A stretch of DNA of 32,250 nt from Pyrinomonadaceae bacterium (GCA_030838445.1 JAUZFQ010000049.1:1-32250), one strand, 5' to 3'. Numbered from the stretch's first letter, positions 7,948 through 16,097 are shown. Numbers and translations are program-made. Notes: generated from the sequence alone by a model not told the origin.

Positions 7948-10680
7948 CTTCTTAACGTCCATCCAATTGCTGCCCGTGCCCGCTTCGACATCGAGGGGCA
8001 CGTCGAGTTCGACGGCCGACTCCATCTCGCGCTTGAGGATGGCGATGACCTGCTCGGCCTCTCGCTCCGGCGCTTCGATGAGCAACTCGTCGTGCACCTG
8101 CATCACCATCCGCGCCTCCAAATTCTCGCGCCGTAAAGCGTCCTCCACCTTGAGCATCGCGATCTTCACGATGTCGCTCGCCGTCCCTTGAATGGGCATG
8201 TTGATGGCTTCGCGTTCGGCGCGGGCGCGCACCTGGCCGTTGCGGTCGTTGATGGTCGGGAGCGGGCGGATGCGCCCGTAGATCGAGCGAACTAAACCAT
8301 GCTCGCGCGCCTCCACTGGAATCTTGTCCATGAACTCGCGGACGCCTTTGTAAGTTTTGTAGAAGTCGTCAATCACCTGCCGCGCCTCTTTGCGCGAGAT
8401 GCCGACGCGCGCCGAGAGGCCGAAGGGTTCGACGGCGTAGGCGATGGCGAAGTTGACGATCTTGGCGAAGCGCCGCTTCTCTTTGAGTTCCTCTTTGGTC
8501 TTCGCGCCGAAGACGAGTTGAGCGGTGCGCGTGTGGATGTCTTCGCCCTTTTGGAAGGCGTCGAGCATCACGGGGTCGCGCGTGATGTGCGCTAAGAGGC
8601 GCAGTTCGAGTTGCGAGTAGTCGGCGGAGACGAAGACCGAACCCTTGTCGGGGATGAAGGCGCGGCGGATGCGGCGGCCGAGTTCGGTGCGGATCGGGAT
8701 GTTCTGCAAGTTCGGCTCGCTCGAACTGAGGCGGCCGGTGGCCGTCACGGTCTGGTTGAGTTGACTATGAATGCGGCCGTCCGCGCCGAGCAGCGCGGGG
8801 AGCGCGTCGGTGTAAGTCGTCTTGAGTTTGTCGAGTTCGCGGTATTCGATGATGAGGCGCGGGAGTTCATACTTGAGCGCGAGTTCGTCGAGCACGGCGC
8901 GGTTGGTCGAGACCTGCCCGGTCGAAGTCTTGCGCCCCGAACTGATGTTCAACTCTTCCAAAACTTCGCCGACCTGCTTGGGCGAGTTGATCTTAAACTC
9001 GCGCCCCGCCTCGGCGTAGATGCGCGCGGTGAGTTTCTCCAACTCCGCGCCGAAGAAGGCCGACAGGTCGCCGAGCACCTGCGTGTCCACGCGCAAGCCC
9101 GCGTGCTCCATGCGGTGCAGCAGCGGCGCGAGCGGCAGTTCGATCTCGTTGTAGATTGATTCGAGTCCCTGTTCGAGTATGCGGCCGTGGAGCACGTCGG
9201 CGGTCTGCACGGTGAAGTCGGCGGCTTCGGCCGCGCGCCAGTGGGCGGCCGACCACTCTTCGGGCGGCTCCTCCGTCCAGCCGTCGGCGTTGACGGCTTC
9301 GCGCGCGAGGTCTGCGAGGTCGTACTTGCTGCGAATCGGATCGAGCAGGTAGGCCGCGAGCAGCGTGTCATCCGTGACGCCCTCGATCTCGATATTCAAC
9401 TGCGCGAGCAGGGCGACGGCGCGTTTGAGATCGTGGACGGACTTCGAGAGCAGACCGTTGGCGAGCACGTCGCGCAAGGGTTCGACGGCCGCATCGCGAC
9501 CGCCCTCGAAGGTTTCAAAGTCAATGAAGGCGGAGGTGTGCGCGGCCGTGGAGATGGCAACGCCCGTCGGCGCGGCCTGATCGCGGCTCGCGCCCTGCTG
9601 CCCCGCGCCCGCCGGGGTCGAATCGGCGACGGCGAAGCTCCAGTGATCCACGTCCCAGAGTTTGCGCACGAGGTCGTCGAGCGCGTCGCGCGTGGTGATG
9701 CGCGTGTAGCGGCGTGCGTGCGCCTCACCTTCCAGCCCGGAGGCGGCGTCGGCGAATTCGCGCGTGAGCGTCTGGAATTCGAGTTCGCGGAAAAGTTTGT
9801 AGGCGGCGGCGCGGTCGGGCGGCTTGGCGCGCAGTTGGTCGAGGTCGAGTTTGATGTTGACGTCGGTCTTGATCGTGGCGAGTTCGAGCGACTGGCGGAT
9901 GAGCGGCGCGTTGTCGCGCAGAGACTCGCGATAGGTCTTGTGCTTGACCTCTTCCCAACCTTCGAGCGCGCGCTCAATCGAGCCGAACTGTTTGACGACT
10001 GCAACAGCGCCCTTTGCGCCGATGCCGGGCGCGCCGGGGATATTGTCAACCGCGTCGCCCATCAGCCCGAGCAGGTCAACGATCTGCGCGGGCGGCACGC
10101 CGAACTTGTTCTCGACCCAAGCCTCGTCGCACCACTCGATGGGCGGCACGGGTTCCTTGCGTTTGACGTTCTGCGAGTTCTGCCGCATGCAGACGATCAA
10201 AGGATCGCTGACGAGCTGACACATGTCCTTGTCGTTCGAGACGATGACGGCCTGCAAGCCTTGCGCGGCCGCCTGCACGGCGAGCGCGCCGATCACGTCG
10301 TCGGCCTCGAAGCCGGGGACGCTCAGGATGGGGACGTTGTACGCCTCGCAGACGCGCATGATGAACGGAATCTGCGACGCGAGTTCGTCCGGCATCTCGG
10401 CGCGGTTGGCCTTGTAGCCCACGTTCATGTCGTGCCGGAAGGTCGGCACTTCCGACTCGAAGACGGCGGCGAGATAGTGCGGCTGCTCGTCTGCGAGGAG
10501 CTTGCGCAGCATGTTCGTGAAGACGAAGACGGCCTGCGTAACCTGTCCCGAGCTGCTCGTCAAAGGTTCTGTGCGCCCGCCCATCGGCGCGAAGAACGCG
10601 CGGAAGATGTGCGAGAAAGAGTCTATGAGAAAGACGCGCTCCGGCGGCGTCTCCACGGCGGCAGATTTTTTACTCGGCAT
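7945..10680 (-). CDS. polA: DNA polymerase I
   Basis: A 911-aa family A polymerase for Okazaki-fragment processing and repair. The 5'-nuclease domain (about 15-310) is intact, with FEADDVIGA, SNDKDMCQLV and GDAVDNIPGAPGIGAKGA. The middle domain keeps the 3'-5' exonuclease fold, but every position matching the E. coli metal ligands Asp355, Glu357, Asp424 and Asp501 appears to be Ala, so proofreading should be absent, as in Taq polymerase. In the polymerase domain motif A is DYSQLELRLL (about 687) and motif C is VHDELL (about 860). Motif B reads RRFAKIVNFAIAYAVEPFGL (about 738), keeping the catalytic Arg, Lys, Phe and Tyr but replacing two glycines of NFGxxYG with Ala. The gene is divergent from lpxC; the gap holds a repeat hairpin. 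Confidence 0.96.
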   Translation of the reverse strand: MPSKKSAAVETPPERVFLIDSFSHIFRAFFAPMGGRTEPLTSSSGQVTQAVFVFTNMLRKLLADEQPHYLAAVFESEVPTFRHDMNVGYKANRAEMPDELASQIPFIMRVCEAYNVPILSVPGFEADDVIGALAVQAAAQGLQAVIVSNDKDMCQLVSDPLIVCMRQNSQNVKRKEPVPPIEWCDEAWVENKFGVPPAQIVDLLGLMGDAVDNIPGAPGIGAKGAVAVVKQFGSIERALEGWEEVKHKTYRESLRDNAPLIRQSLELATIKTDVNIKLDLDQLRAKPPDRAAAYKLFRELEFQTLTREFADAASGLEGEAHARRYTRITTRDALDDLVRKLWDVDHWSFAVADSTPAGAGQQGASRDQAAPTGVAISTAAHTSAFIDFETFEGGRDAAVEPLRDVLANGLLSKSVHDLKRAVALLAQLNIEIEGVTDDTLLAAYLLDPIRSKYDLADLAREAVNADGWTEEPPEEWSAAHWRAAEAADFTVQTADVLHGRILEQGLESIYNEIELPLAPLLHRMEHAGLRVDTQVLGDLSAFFGAELEKLTARIYAEAGREFKINSPKQVGEVLEELNISSGRKTSTGQVSTNRAVLDELALKYELPRLIIEYRELDKLKTTYTDALPALLGADGRIHSQLNQTVTATGRLSSSEPNLQNIPIRTELGRRIRRAFIPDKGSVFVSADYSQLELRLLAHITRDPVMLDAFQKGEDIHTRTAQLVFGAKTKEELKEKRRFAKIVNFAIAYAVEPFGLSARVGISRKEARQVIDDFYKTYKGVREFMDKIPVEAREHGLVRSIYGRIRPLPTINDRNGQVRARAEREAINMPIQGTASDIVKIAMLKVEDALRRENLEARMVMQVHDELLIEAPEREAEQVIAILKREMESAVELDVPLDVEAGTGSNWMDVKK

Positions 10681-10724
10681 TTCTCAAGGATGATATGAGA
10701 AGCGTTGGCGGGTGACAAGAGGAA

Positions 10725-10853
10725 AGCTGGTGAATGGTGAAAGCTGGTGAATGGTAAATGGTAAATGGGTGAAAGCCGTGAACGGTGAATGGTAAATCGT
10801 GAATCGTAGGAGACGGGTTTTGCCATTCACCATTCACCATTCGCCATTCACCA
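10725..10853. repeat. heptamer-repeat hairpin in the polA-lpxC divergent gap
   Basis: The left side (10725-10806) is a run of GGTGAAT / GGTAAAT-type units with two near-identical GAAAGCTGGTGAATGGT stretches. The right side (10823-10853) is CATTCAC CATTCAC CATTCGC CATTCAC, its complement, so the region can fold into a long stem. The rest of the 394-bp gap (10854-11074) contains no gene; it is GC-rich then GTTATTGTCGTC-like low complexity, and must include the lpxC promoter (a possible -10 TACTAT lies at 11029-11034). Confidence 0.75.
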
Positions 10854-11074
10854 GAGTGTGGCGCATCTGCCGCAGTCGGGGCGGGGCGTGTGTGGTGGCT
10901 GCGCCACAGTCGTGCGCGGCCGCGCCGTCGCCGGGTTGCCGTTTGCGCGGGTTGTCGGAGTTTGCGCGTCGCGGCACGGGCGTTGCCGTTGTTATTGTCG
11001 TCATGGTGATTGTCGTGTCGTCGCAGAATACTATTTAGCCTTCGCCGCAACACCGAAAGGATGCGCCCGCGCAC

Positions 11075-11962
11075 TTGATCAAACAGACCACGATTGCCGC
11101 ACCCGTCGAGACGAGCGGGTTGGGATTGCACACGGGCGTCCCTGTCCACGTGCGCCTGCTGCCCGCCCCGCCCGACACCGGTTACATCTTCCTGCGCTCC
11201 GATCTCGACAACTTCGAGATTCCCGCCACGGTCGAACACGTCGCGCATTCGAGTTACGCGACGACGCTGATGCGCAAAGGCGTGACGCTCTCCACGGTCG
11301 AACACTTGCTCGCCGCCCTGCGCGGCGGCGGCGTGGATAACGCCTACGTCGAAGTGGACAACCTCGAACTCCCGATCATGGACGGCTCGGCCGAAGCGTT
11401 CACCGAGTTGATCGAGCGGGTCGGCATCGTCGAGCAACCGGCGACGCGGCTCGCCTTGCGCGTGACTAAAAAAGTGTCTGTGGCCGAAGGGCAGCGGCGG
11501 ATGAGCGTCGAGCCGTGCGAGGGGTTCGAGATTGACTGCATGATTGATTTCCCGCACCCGCTCATCGGCACGCAGCACATGCTGTTCGACGCGCTCGAAG
11601 CGAACGCCTTCGGGCGCGAGATCGCGTCGGCGCGCACCTTCGGCTTCACAGAGGAGATCGAAGCCCTGCGCCGTGCCAACCTGATCCGCGGCGGCTCGAT
11701 TGACAACGCCATCGTGCTCACGCCCGAAGGCATGCTCAACGAGACGGGCTTGCGCTCGCGCGACGAGTTTGTGCGCCACAAGATTCTCGACATCATCGGC
11801 GACTTCGCGTTGCTCGGCATGCCGCTCCTCGGACGCCTCTGCGCCGAACGCAGCGGCCACCTCTTCCACGCCATGCTGATGACTAAACTCTTGCGCGACG
11901 ACACGGCGTGGGAAGTGGTTGACATGCCCGTCGCCGCCTACGCCGACGCGCACGGCGACTAA
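11075..11962 (+). CDS. lpxC: UDP-3-O-acyl-N-acetylglucosamine deacetylase
   Basis: A 295-aa zinc enzyme that performs the first committed step of lipid A synthesis, removing the acetyl group from UDP-3-O-acyl-GlcNAc. Zinc ligands match the family: His77 in STVEHLLAAL, His235 and Asp239 in EFVRHKILDIIGD. The catalytic His262 is in SGHLFHA, and the FPHPLIG and SARTFGF stretches are conserved. Its presence shows an LPS outer membrane. The start is a TTG with AAAGGA 13 bases before it; the in-frame upstream sequence gives no better start. A five-codon frame (ATG at 11061) ends in a TGA that overlaps the TTG start, which could mean translational coupling or chance. It stands alone as the monofunctional form, not fused to FabZ. 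Confidence 0.95.
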   Translation: MIKQTTIAAPVETSGLGLHTGVPVHVRLLPAPPDTGYIFLRSDLDNFEIPATVEHVAHSSYATTLMRKGVTLSTVEHLLAALRGGGVDNAYVEVDNLELPIMDGSAEAFTELIERVGIVEQPATRLALRVTKKVSVAEGQRRMSVEPCEGFEIDCMIDFPHPLIGTQHMLFDALEANAFGREIASARTFGFTEEIEALRRANLIRGGSIDNAIVLTPEGMLNETGLRSRDEFVRHKILDIIGDFALLGMPLLGRLCAERSGHLFHAMLMTKLLRDDTAWEVVDMPVAAYADAHGD

Positions 11963-12093
11963 AGCGTACGATGCGACGCGCGCCCCCAAGTGCGCGCGGT
12001 CGTATTTGACTCGCCCGCGCCGTTCGTCGTAAAACTTCCCCGCACGCCGCACGCGGCAACTCCACACAGTTTGTTCCCCCGGAAGAATTTTTT

Positions 12094-12687
12094 ATGTCCA
12101 CGAACGTCACGCAGACGAACGCCCACACGCACGCTTCCGCCGAACCGGAACAGACACGCCGCTTCACGCTCGCCGCTCTCACCGCCGCGCTCGACGCACT
12201 GACCATCGCGCCCACGCAGAGCGAACTCGACGCGCTCTTGCGGCGTCTTGAGTTAGACCCCGAAGAGTTGCGCCCGCACCTCGGCTTCAAGCCGAACACC
12301 TACACGCGCCGACGCGTCTTCCGCAGCGAGTTGTGCGAGATGCTCGTCCTCTGCTGGCTGCCCGGACACCGCACCGCCATCCACGATCACAACGGCTCGT
12401 ACGGCGCGATCCGCATCTGCGAGGGCGCGATGGAGGAAGAGATTTTCGCCATGAACGAAGCGGGCGAAGTGGTGCCCGCCGAGACGCACGCGCGCGCCGC
12501 CGGGGAGGTGACAGGGACGGACGTGCCCGACATTCACCGCATCGGCAACGCCGAAGGCAACGCCGAACGAATGATCACGATCCACGTCTACGCGCCGCCG
12601 CTGCGCGTCATCAACACCTACCAACTCGGCAGCGCGGAAGTCGGCGAGTGCTGGCCGGACGATCCCGCGAACCCTGCGAACGGGTAA
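12094..12687 (+). CDS. cysteine dioxygenase (cupin, type I CDO)
   Basis: A 197-aa cupin of the cysteine dioxygenase family, which oxidises L-cysteine to cysteine sulfinate with O2 and non-heme iron. The iron triad is visible: His97 and His99 in the HDHNGSYG motif and His148 in DIHRIGN. The substrate-binding Arg lies in NTYTRRRVF (about 70-76) and the catalytic Tyr is in VYAPPLRV (Tyr166). The position of mammalian Cys93, which forms the Cys-Tyr cofactor, is Gly104 here, as in most bacterial enzymes. The 25-residue Ala/Thr/His-rich N-terminus is variable. GGAAG lies 9 bases before the ATG. It is 131 bp after lpxC; the spacer has an imperfect GC-rich stem near 11966-12003 that may end lpxC transcription. 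A 3-mercaptopropionate dioxygenase is a less likely alternative. Confidence 0.88.
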   Translation: MSTNVTQTNAHTHASAEPEQTRRFTLAALTAALDALTIAPTQSELDALLRRLELDPEELRPHLGFKPNTYTRRRVFRSELCEMLVLCWLPGHRTAIHDHNGSYGAIRICEGAMEEEIFAMNEAGEVVPAETHARAAGEVTGTDVPDIHRIGNAEGNAERMITIHVYAPPLRVINTYQLGSAEVGECWPDDPANPANG

Positions 12688-12724
12688 ACCGCAACTTCAC
12701 ACGTTGCGCTTTCACGCGAGTCCG

Positions 12725-13096
12725 CTAGCTCTGTCCCCCGCCATTAAACTGGGCGATCACTTCTATCAATCCCACGATATTCCGGTTGAATTCGGGTAAC
12801 TCTTCAGCGGGAACCCACAACTCTTGATGAATTGAGCCGCCGACCGTCTGCCGCTCGTAGCGTTCGAGAAACTCCGTGCGCACCTGAAAGCGCATAACGT
12901 AACCGGCGCGCTCGGCGTTGAACTTCGCGTTCCAGTCGCGCGCGATCTGCGTGGCGTATTCCTCGTTGAGCACGGGATAGAAGATCGGTTGTTCGGGCAG
13001 GCGCGGCGGAAACTCGCGGAAGCCGCTTTCGCGGATCAGGCGCAATTCCTTTTCGCCGACCGGGCGGTAGAGTGTGGTGGTTCTCTCTTCGGACAT
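12725..13096 (-). CDS. ADP-ribosylation/crystallin J1-like small protein
   Basis: A 123-aa soluble protein. It matches what I recall of a widespread small family often labelled 'ADP-ribosylation/crystallin J1': TTLYRPVGEKELRLI at the start, then FPPRLPEQPIFYPVLNEEYA, IARDWN, YVMRFQV and the C-terminal GGSIHQELWVPAEELPEFNRNIVG. The opening LYRP-G plus a following I-x-x-S/G resembles the first strand of an ADP-ribosyltransferase fold, but no catalytic motif can be proved by eye. The ATG at 13096 is preferred because GAGGAG lies about 11 bases upstream, overlapping the end of the preceding gene; the open frame before it (to 13423) is only shadow sequence. It is eight bases from its upstream neighbour, so it is co-transcribed with it. 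Confidence 0.72.
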   Translation of the reverse strand: MSEERTTTLYRPVGEKELRLIRESGFREFPPRLPEQPIFYPVLNEEYATQIARDWNAKFNAERAGYVMRFQVRTEFLERYERQTVGGSIHQELWVPAEELPEFNRNIVGLIEVIAQFNGGGQS

Positions 13097-13104
13097 TTCC
13101 GATG

Positions 13105-13899
13105 CTACTCCTCGCGCACGAACTCGTAGACGATCCGCAGGCGCAGTTCGTTCGGCAGGACTTCGTGGCGCACCTCTCTGGCGCGCAGGCGCAGCGACGC
13201 GCCGCTGCCCGTCTTCGTCATCGGCAGCCGCGCGGAGAGTTGTTCGGCGCGCAGTATCTCGAACGGGTTGAAGCGCGCGTCGAGCGCGTCCTGCACGAGT
13301 CCCGTGAGGCCGTCGCCGAGCAGGGGCGGCACTTTCTTCAAATGCACCGCTTTGACTTCGACGCGCGCCGTCAGAGCCTGCTTCGACTGATCGAAAGTGA
13401 GGTTGAGGTTCGTGTCCGCCCAACCTTCAAACCTGAGACAGCCGATGAGCGGCGCGCTGTAACTGCCGCGGAAGGCGACGGGCGCTGAGATGCGCCCCGC
13501 CTGAAAACGCACGGCGGTGCGCGTGCCGTCCGTCTCGCGCAGGAGCGAGATTTCGCTCGCGCATTTGCCGCCGCCGGAAGAGTTGCCCAAAGGGAAAGTC
13601 GGCGGGTTCGGCAGCGTGAACATCGCTTCGAGCAGCGCGTTGAACAGACCCTCGTTCAGCGACACGACCACTTCGCCCGCCGGGATCGCCTTCGCCTCGC
13701 GCGGCCGCGTCGTATCCTGCATTGTTCTACCGACGGCGGGCGACAACGCGACGGAGAAGACGAACGCGCACATGAGCACGACGGCAAAAAGAGATCGTGA
13801 TCGTGAGTTGTTTTCGGTGTGCGACGAGTGTGGAGATGAAACTGTCGAAAGCGTCGTAAGTGTCGAAAGCGTCGAGGTCTCTGTCCTGTTCTTATTCAT
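13105..13899 (-). CDS. secreted or membrane-anchored hypothetical protein
   Basis: A 264-aa protein without a family I can name. The first 34 residues are Ser/Thr-rich with a three-residue repeat (STLSTLTTLSTVSS) coded by 9-base repeats, then comes a hydrophobic helix (about 37-56, SLFAVVLMCAFVFSVAL) that is either a signal peptide or a membrane anchor. The mature part has VVVSLNEGLFNALLEAMF, a Cys-containing Gly/Ser loop, and alternating beta-type segments, ending in LRLRIVYEFVREE. The pattern is compatible with a lipid-binding or outer-surface beta domain, but that is a guess. GGAAGG lies 7 bases before the ATG. It starts 30 bases after the kdsD stop, so the two are likely one transcript and this protein may act in the envelope. 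Confidence 0.7.
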   Translation of the reverse strand: MNKNRTETSTLSTLTTLSTVSSPHSSHTENNSRSRSLFAVVLMCAFVFSVALSPAVGRTMQDTTRPREAKAIPAGEVVVSLNEGLFNALLEAMFTLPNPPTFPLGNSSGGGKCASEISLLRETDGTRTAVRFQAGRISAPVAFRGSYSAPLIGCLRFEGWADTNLNLTFDQSKQALTARVEVKAVHLKKVPPLLGDGLTGLVQDALDARFNPFEILRAEQLSARLPMTKTGSGASLRLRAREVRHEVLPNELRLRIVYEFVREE

Positions 13900-13929
13900 C
13901 CTTGATCCTTCCGCCTTGAACTTGGCCGC

Positions 13930-14913
13930 TCAAATGCCGCTCCGCACGATGTCGTGCAGCCGCAGCAGCCCGACGCACGCGCCCGCTTCGTCTATGACGG
14001 GCAGGACGGAGATTTGCGAAGGCCGGTCTTCCATCAGTTGCAGCGCGGCGTAGGCCAGCGTGTCGGGCGAAGTGGTGACGGGGTTCGGCGTCATCACTTC
14101 GCGCCCCGTGAGCGTTTCGAGGTCGGCGAGCCGACTGCGTTCGAGCGTGCGGCGCAGGTCGCCGTCTGTGATGATGCCCGCGAGACGGCCGCCTTCCGCG
14201 AGGACGTTGACCGCGCCCAAGCCCCCGCGCGTGATCGCCTGCACCACTTCAAGGAGCGGCGCGTCCGACGCAATCGTCGGGTTTTGTGCGCCCCCGTGCA
14301 TCACGTCGCCGACGCGCAGCATCAGCCGCTTGCCGAGACGACCGGCCGGGTGGTTGAGCGCGAAATCTTCGGGTGTCAGTTTCTTGCAATCCATCAAGGT
14401 CAGCGCGAGCGCGTCGCCGATGGCGAGGGCGACGGTCGTGCTCGTCGTCGGCGCGAGGTTGAGCGGGCAGGCTTCCTTGTCCACGGAGGCGTCGAGCACC
14501 ACGTCGGCGCGCGCGGCGAGCGTCGAGCGCAGATTGCCGACGACGGCGATGATGGCCGACCGACGGTGTTTGAGAAACGGGAGCATCGCGAGTATCTCGT
14601 CCGTCTCGCCGCTGTTGCTGATCAAGATGACGATGTCGGCGGGCGTGACGATGCCGAGTCCGCCGTGCAAGGCGTCGGACGGGTGGAGGTAGACGGCGAG
14701 CGTGCCCGTGCTCGTCAAAGTCGCCGCGATCTTCTGCGCGACGTTGCCCGACTTGCCGACGCCCGCGACGACCACCTTGCCCTCGCACGACGCCAGCAAC
14801 TCGACGGCGCGTTCCACCTCCGCGCGCGCGATGCGCCCGGCGGTCGCGGCGATGGCCTCGGCCTCCAACCTGAGAAAGCGTGTGAACTCCGTGAAGTGTT
14901 TCTGTTTAGCCAT
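13930..14913 (-). CDS. kdsD: arabinose-5-phosphate isomerase (KpsF/GutQ/KdsD family)
   Basis: A 327-aa isomerase that converts ribulose-5-phosphate to arabinose-5-phosphate, the precursor of Kdo in the LPS inner core. An N-terminal SIS domain (about 35-180) carries GVGKSG (Lys54), DALHGGLG (His83), SNSGETDE (Glu103), KEACPLNLAPTTSTT (Glu147) and NHPAGRLG (His188), the residues linked to catalysis in the family. Two CBS domains follow (about 203-260 and 270-327), including the GIITDGDLRR signature. Length is that of the normal enzyme. Together with lpxC it confirms LPS production, although other Kdo genes are not in the window. It is the first gene of a minus-strand run of three. Confidence 0.93.
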   Translation of the reverse strand: MAKQKHFTEFTRFLRLEAEAIAATAGRIARAEVERAVELLASCEGKVVVAGVGKSGNVAQKIAATLTSTGTLAVYLHPSDALHGGLGIVTPADIVILISNSGETDEILAMLPFLKHRRSAIIAVVGNLRSTLAARADVVLDASVDKEACPLNLAPTTSTTVALAIGDALALTLMDCKKLTPEDFALNHPAGRLGKRLMLRVGDVMHGGAQNPTIASDAPLLEVVQAITRGGLGAVNVLAEGGRLAGIITDGDLRRTLERSRLADLETLTGREVMTPNPVTTSPDTLAYAALQLMEDRPSQISVLPVIDEAGACVGLLRLHDIVRSGI

Positions 14914-14977
14914 GCGAAATGTTTGACCGTCAATTCACGCCTGCGCGAGTTTCGAGCATACGACGCGTAAAAGTAAA

Positions 14978-15117
14978 AAGGCAAAAGGTGAAAGGCTCAG
15001 AGCGAAGGGAAAGGGGGAAGGGGGAAGGGGGAAAGGGGAAAGTTAAGAAAGAATGAAGAAGCGTTCAACCCGCGCGATCTTCCCTGTCCCTTTACCCCTT
15101 CCCCTTTTCCCTTCCCT
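14978..15117. repeat. purine-rich heptamer hairpin in the kdsD upstream gap
   Basis: The left side is GGGGGAA GGGGGAA GGGGGAAA GGGGAAAG (about 15007-15042), preceded by AAAGGCAAAAGGTGAAAGG. The right side (about 15080-15117) is the pyrimidine complement CCCTTTACCCCTTCCCCTTTTCCCT. This can form a long stem, and the G-tracts could also form a quadruplex. The gap (14914-15206) separates the divergent kdsD and the small hydrophilic protein gene; no gene is seen in it. Confidence 0.75.
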
Positions 15118-15206
15118 CGGCACACCCCTTGCCCCGCTCACACCCGGCGCACTTTGAAGTTCAACTAAACGCACGCATCTCGTACAACAACGGGGAGACA
15201 AGCATC

Positions 15207-15398
15207 ATGGCAGAACAGGACGAGCGGCAAGGAACTCCTTCGGGGCAGACGACCGGCGGAGAAACCACATCTTCGGACACCGGCGACATACACCGCCCGC
15301 GTCCGCCCGTCGAACGCCAGACCGAAGAAGGCACGGCCGGACAGGGACTCGGACAAATCACCGGCGCGACCAGAGAAGACGCGGAAGATAAGGGATGA
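15207..15398 (+). CDS. small hydrophilic, probably disordered protein
   Basis: A 63-aa protein with no hydrophobic core: Gly, Thr, Glu, Gln and Asp dominate (for example SGQTTGGETTSSDTGD and GQGLGQITGATREDAED). I do not recognise a family. It resembles short stress-type hydrophilic proteins only in composition. Evidence that it is a gene is a good GGGGAGA 9-15 bases before the ATG and a stop placed in the arm of the following hairpin in a symmetrical position to the stop of the converging cupin gene. An upstream in-frame start at 15129 is less likely, because it reaches the edge of the repeat hairpin and lacks a ribosome-binding site. Confidence 0.6.
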   Translation: MAEQDERQGTPSGQTTGGETTSSDTGDIHRPRPPVERQTEEGTAGQGLGQITGATREDAEDKG

Positions 15399-15515
15399 GT
15401 GAAGACAAGTGAATGGTAAATAGTGAATGGTGAATAGTGAATGGTGAATAGAGAAAACTGGCTTTCATCCATTGACCATTGACCATTCACTATTTACCTA
15501 TCTTCACTCATCCCT
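15391..15515. repeat. heptamer hairpin spanning two convergent stop codons
   Basis: Outer arms of 15 bp are perfect (15391-15405 and 15501-15515) and contain the stop codons of both converging genes. Next inside, GAATGGT / GAATAGT units (about 15411-15450) pair with CCATTGA CCATTGA CCATTCAC TATTTACC (about 15470-15498). It is probably a two-way terminator made from the same kind of repeat as at 10.7 kb. Confidence 0.8.
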
Positions 15516-15870
15516 CCATCCTGTGATCCTCGCGGCTGTAGGCGGGGCCGCAGACAAGCAGCAGGCGCAGCGGCGCGTCGCCGGTGTTTTCCAGCGTGTG
15601 CGTCGTGCCGCGCGGGATGAAGATGGCATCGCCCGACGCGACCTCGCGCGTTTCGCCTGCGACCGTCATGCGCCCGCGCCCTTCCAGCAGGTAGTAGACC
15701 TCTTCGGTCTCCAGATGATGATGCCGCCCGACGGCCGCGCCCGCGGGTAACACTTCCTCCGCCAGACTACACAACTCGATCTCCGACGTGGTGCGATCAA
15801 CAAGCGGCCTGATCTCCGACCCGTGCGGCGTCCTGATGACGGCGGCACGTTCGCGATTAACGACGATCAT
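15508..15870 (-). CDS. cupin domain protein
   Basis: A 120-aa single-domain cupin. The first motif GRHHHLETEEVYYLLEGRG (about residues 48-66) gives the metal ligands His, His and Glu, and the second motif GDAIFIPRGTTHTLEN (about 79-94) gives the last His. These small cupins are metal-binding barrels with many roles (mannose-6-phosphate isomerase-like, quercetinase-like, dioxygenase-like); no substrate can be deduced. The ATG at 15870 is chosen because AGGGAGGGAG stands about 11 bases upstream; a frame from 15960 would add 30 residues without such support. It converges on the small hydrophilic gene and diverges from tRNA-Arg. Confidence 0.85.
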   Translation of the reverse strand: MIVVNRERAAVIRTPHGSEIRPLVDRTTSEIELCSLAEEVLPAGAAVGRHHHLETEEVYYLLEGRGRMTVAGETREVASGDAIFIPRGTTHTLENTGDAPLRLLLVCGPAYSREDHRMEG

Positions 15871-16021
15871 AAACTTTCGCGCTCCCTCCCTGTCCCTCTT
15901 CGTTCCAACCATTTCCGCCACTGTTCTTGATAGCCGCTCCCGCACATTCGCGTCGGGCAAACAGCGTCGCTGGCACGCGCGGCGCAGGCTATGTTATGTT
16001 ACTTCCATCCGCAAGTCTTGT

Positions 16022-16097
<76 letters not shown>

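Noticed and set aside
9187..10698. 503-codon plus-strand frame opposite polA
   Set aside because: The sense strand encodes a complete, motif-rich DNA polymerase I; the antisense product is low-complexity shadow.
10670..12067. 465-codon minus-strand frame covering lpxC and the polA-lpxC gap
   Set aside because: It overlaps an unmistakable lpxC on the other strand and ends in translated heptamer repeats.
13954..14970. 338-codon plus-strand frame opposite kdsD
   Set aside because: Shadow of a well-supported SIS/CBS enzyme.
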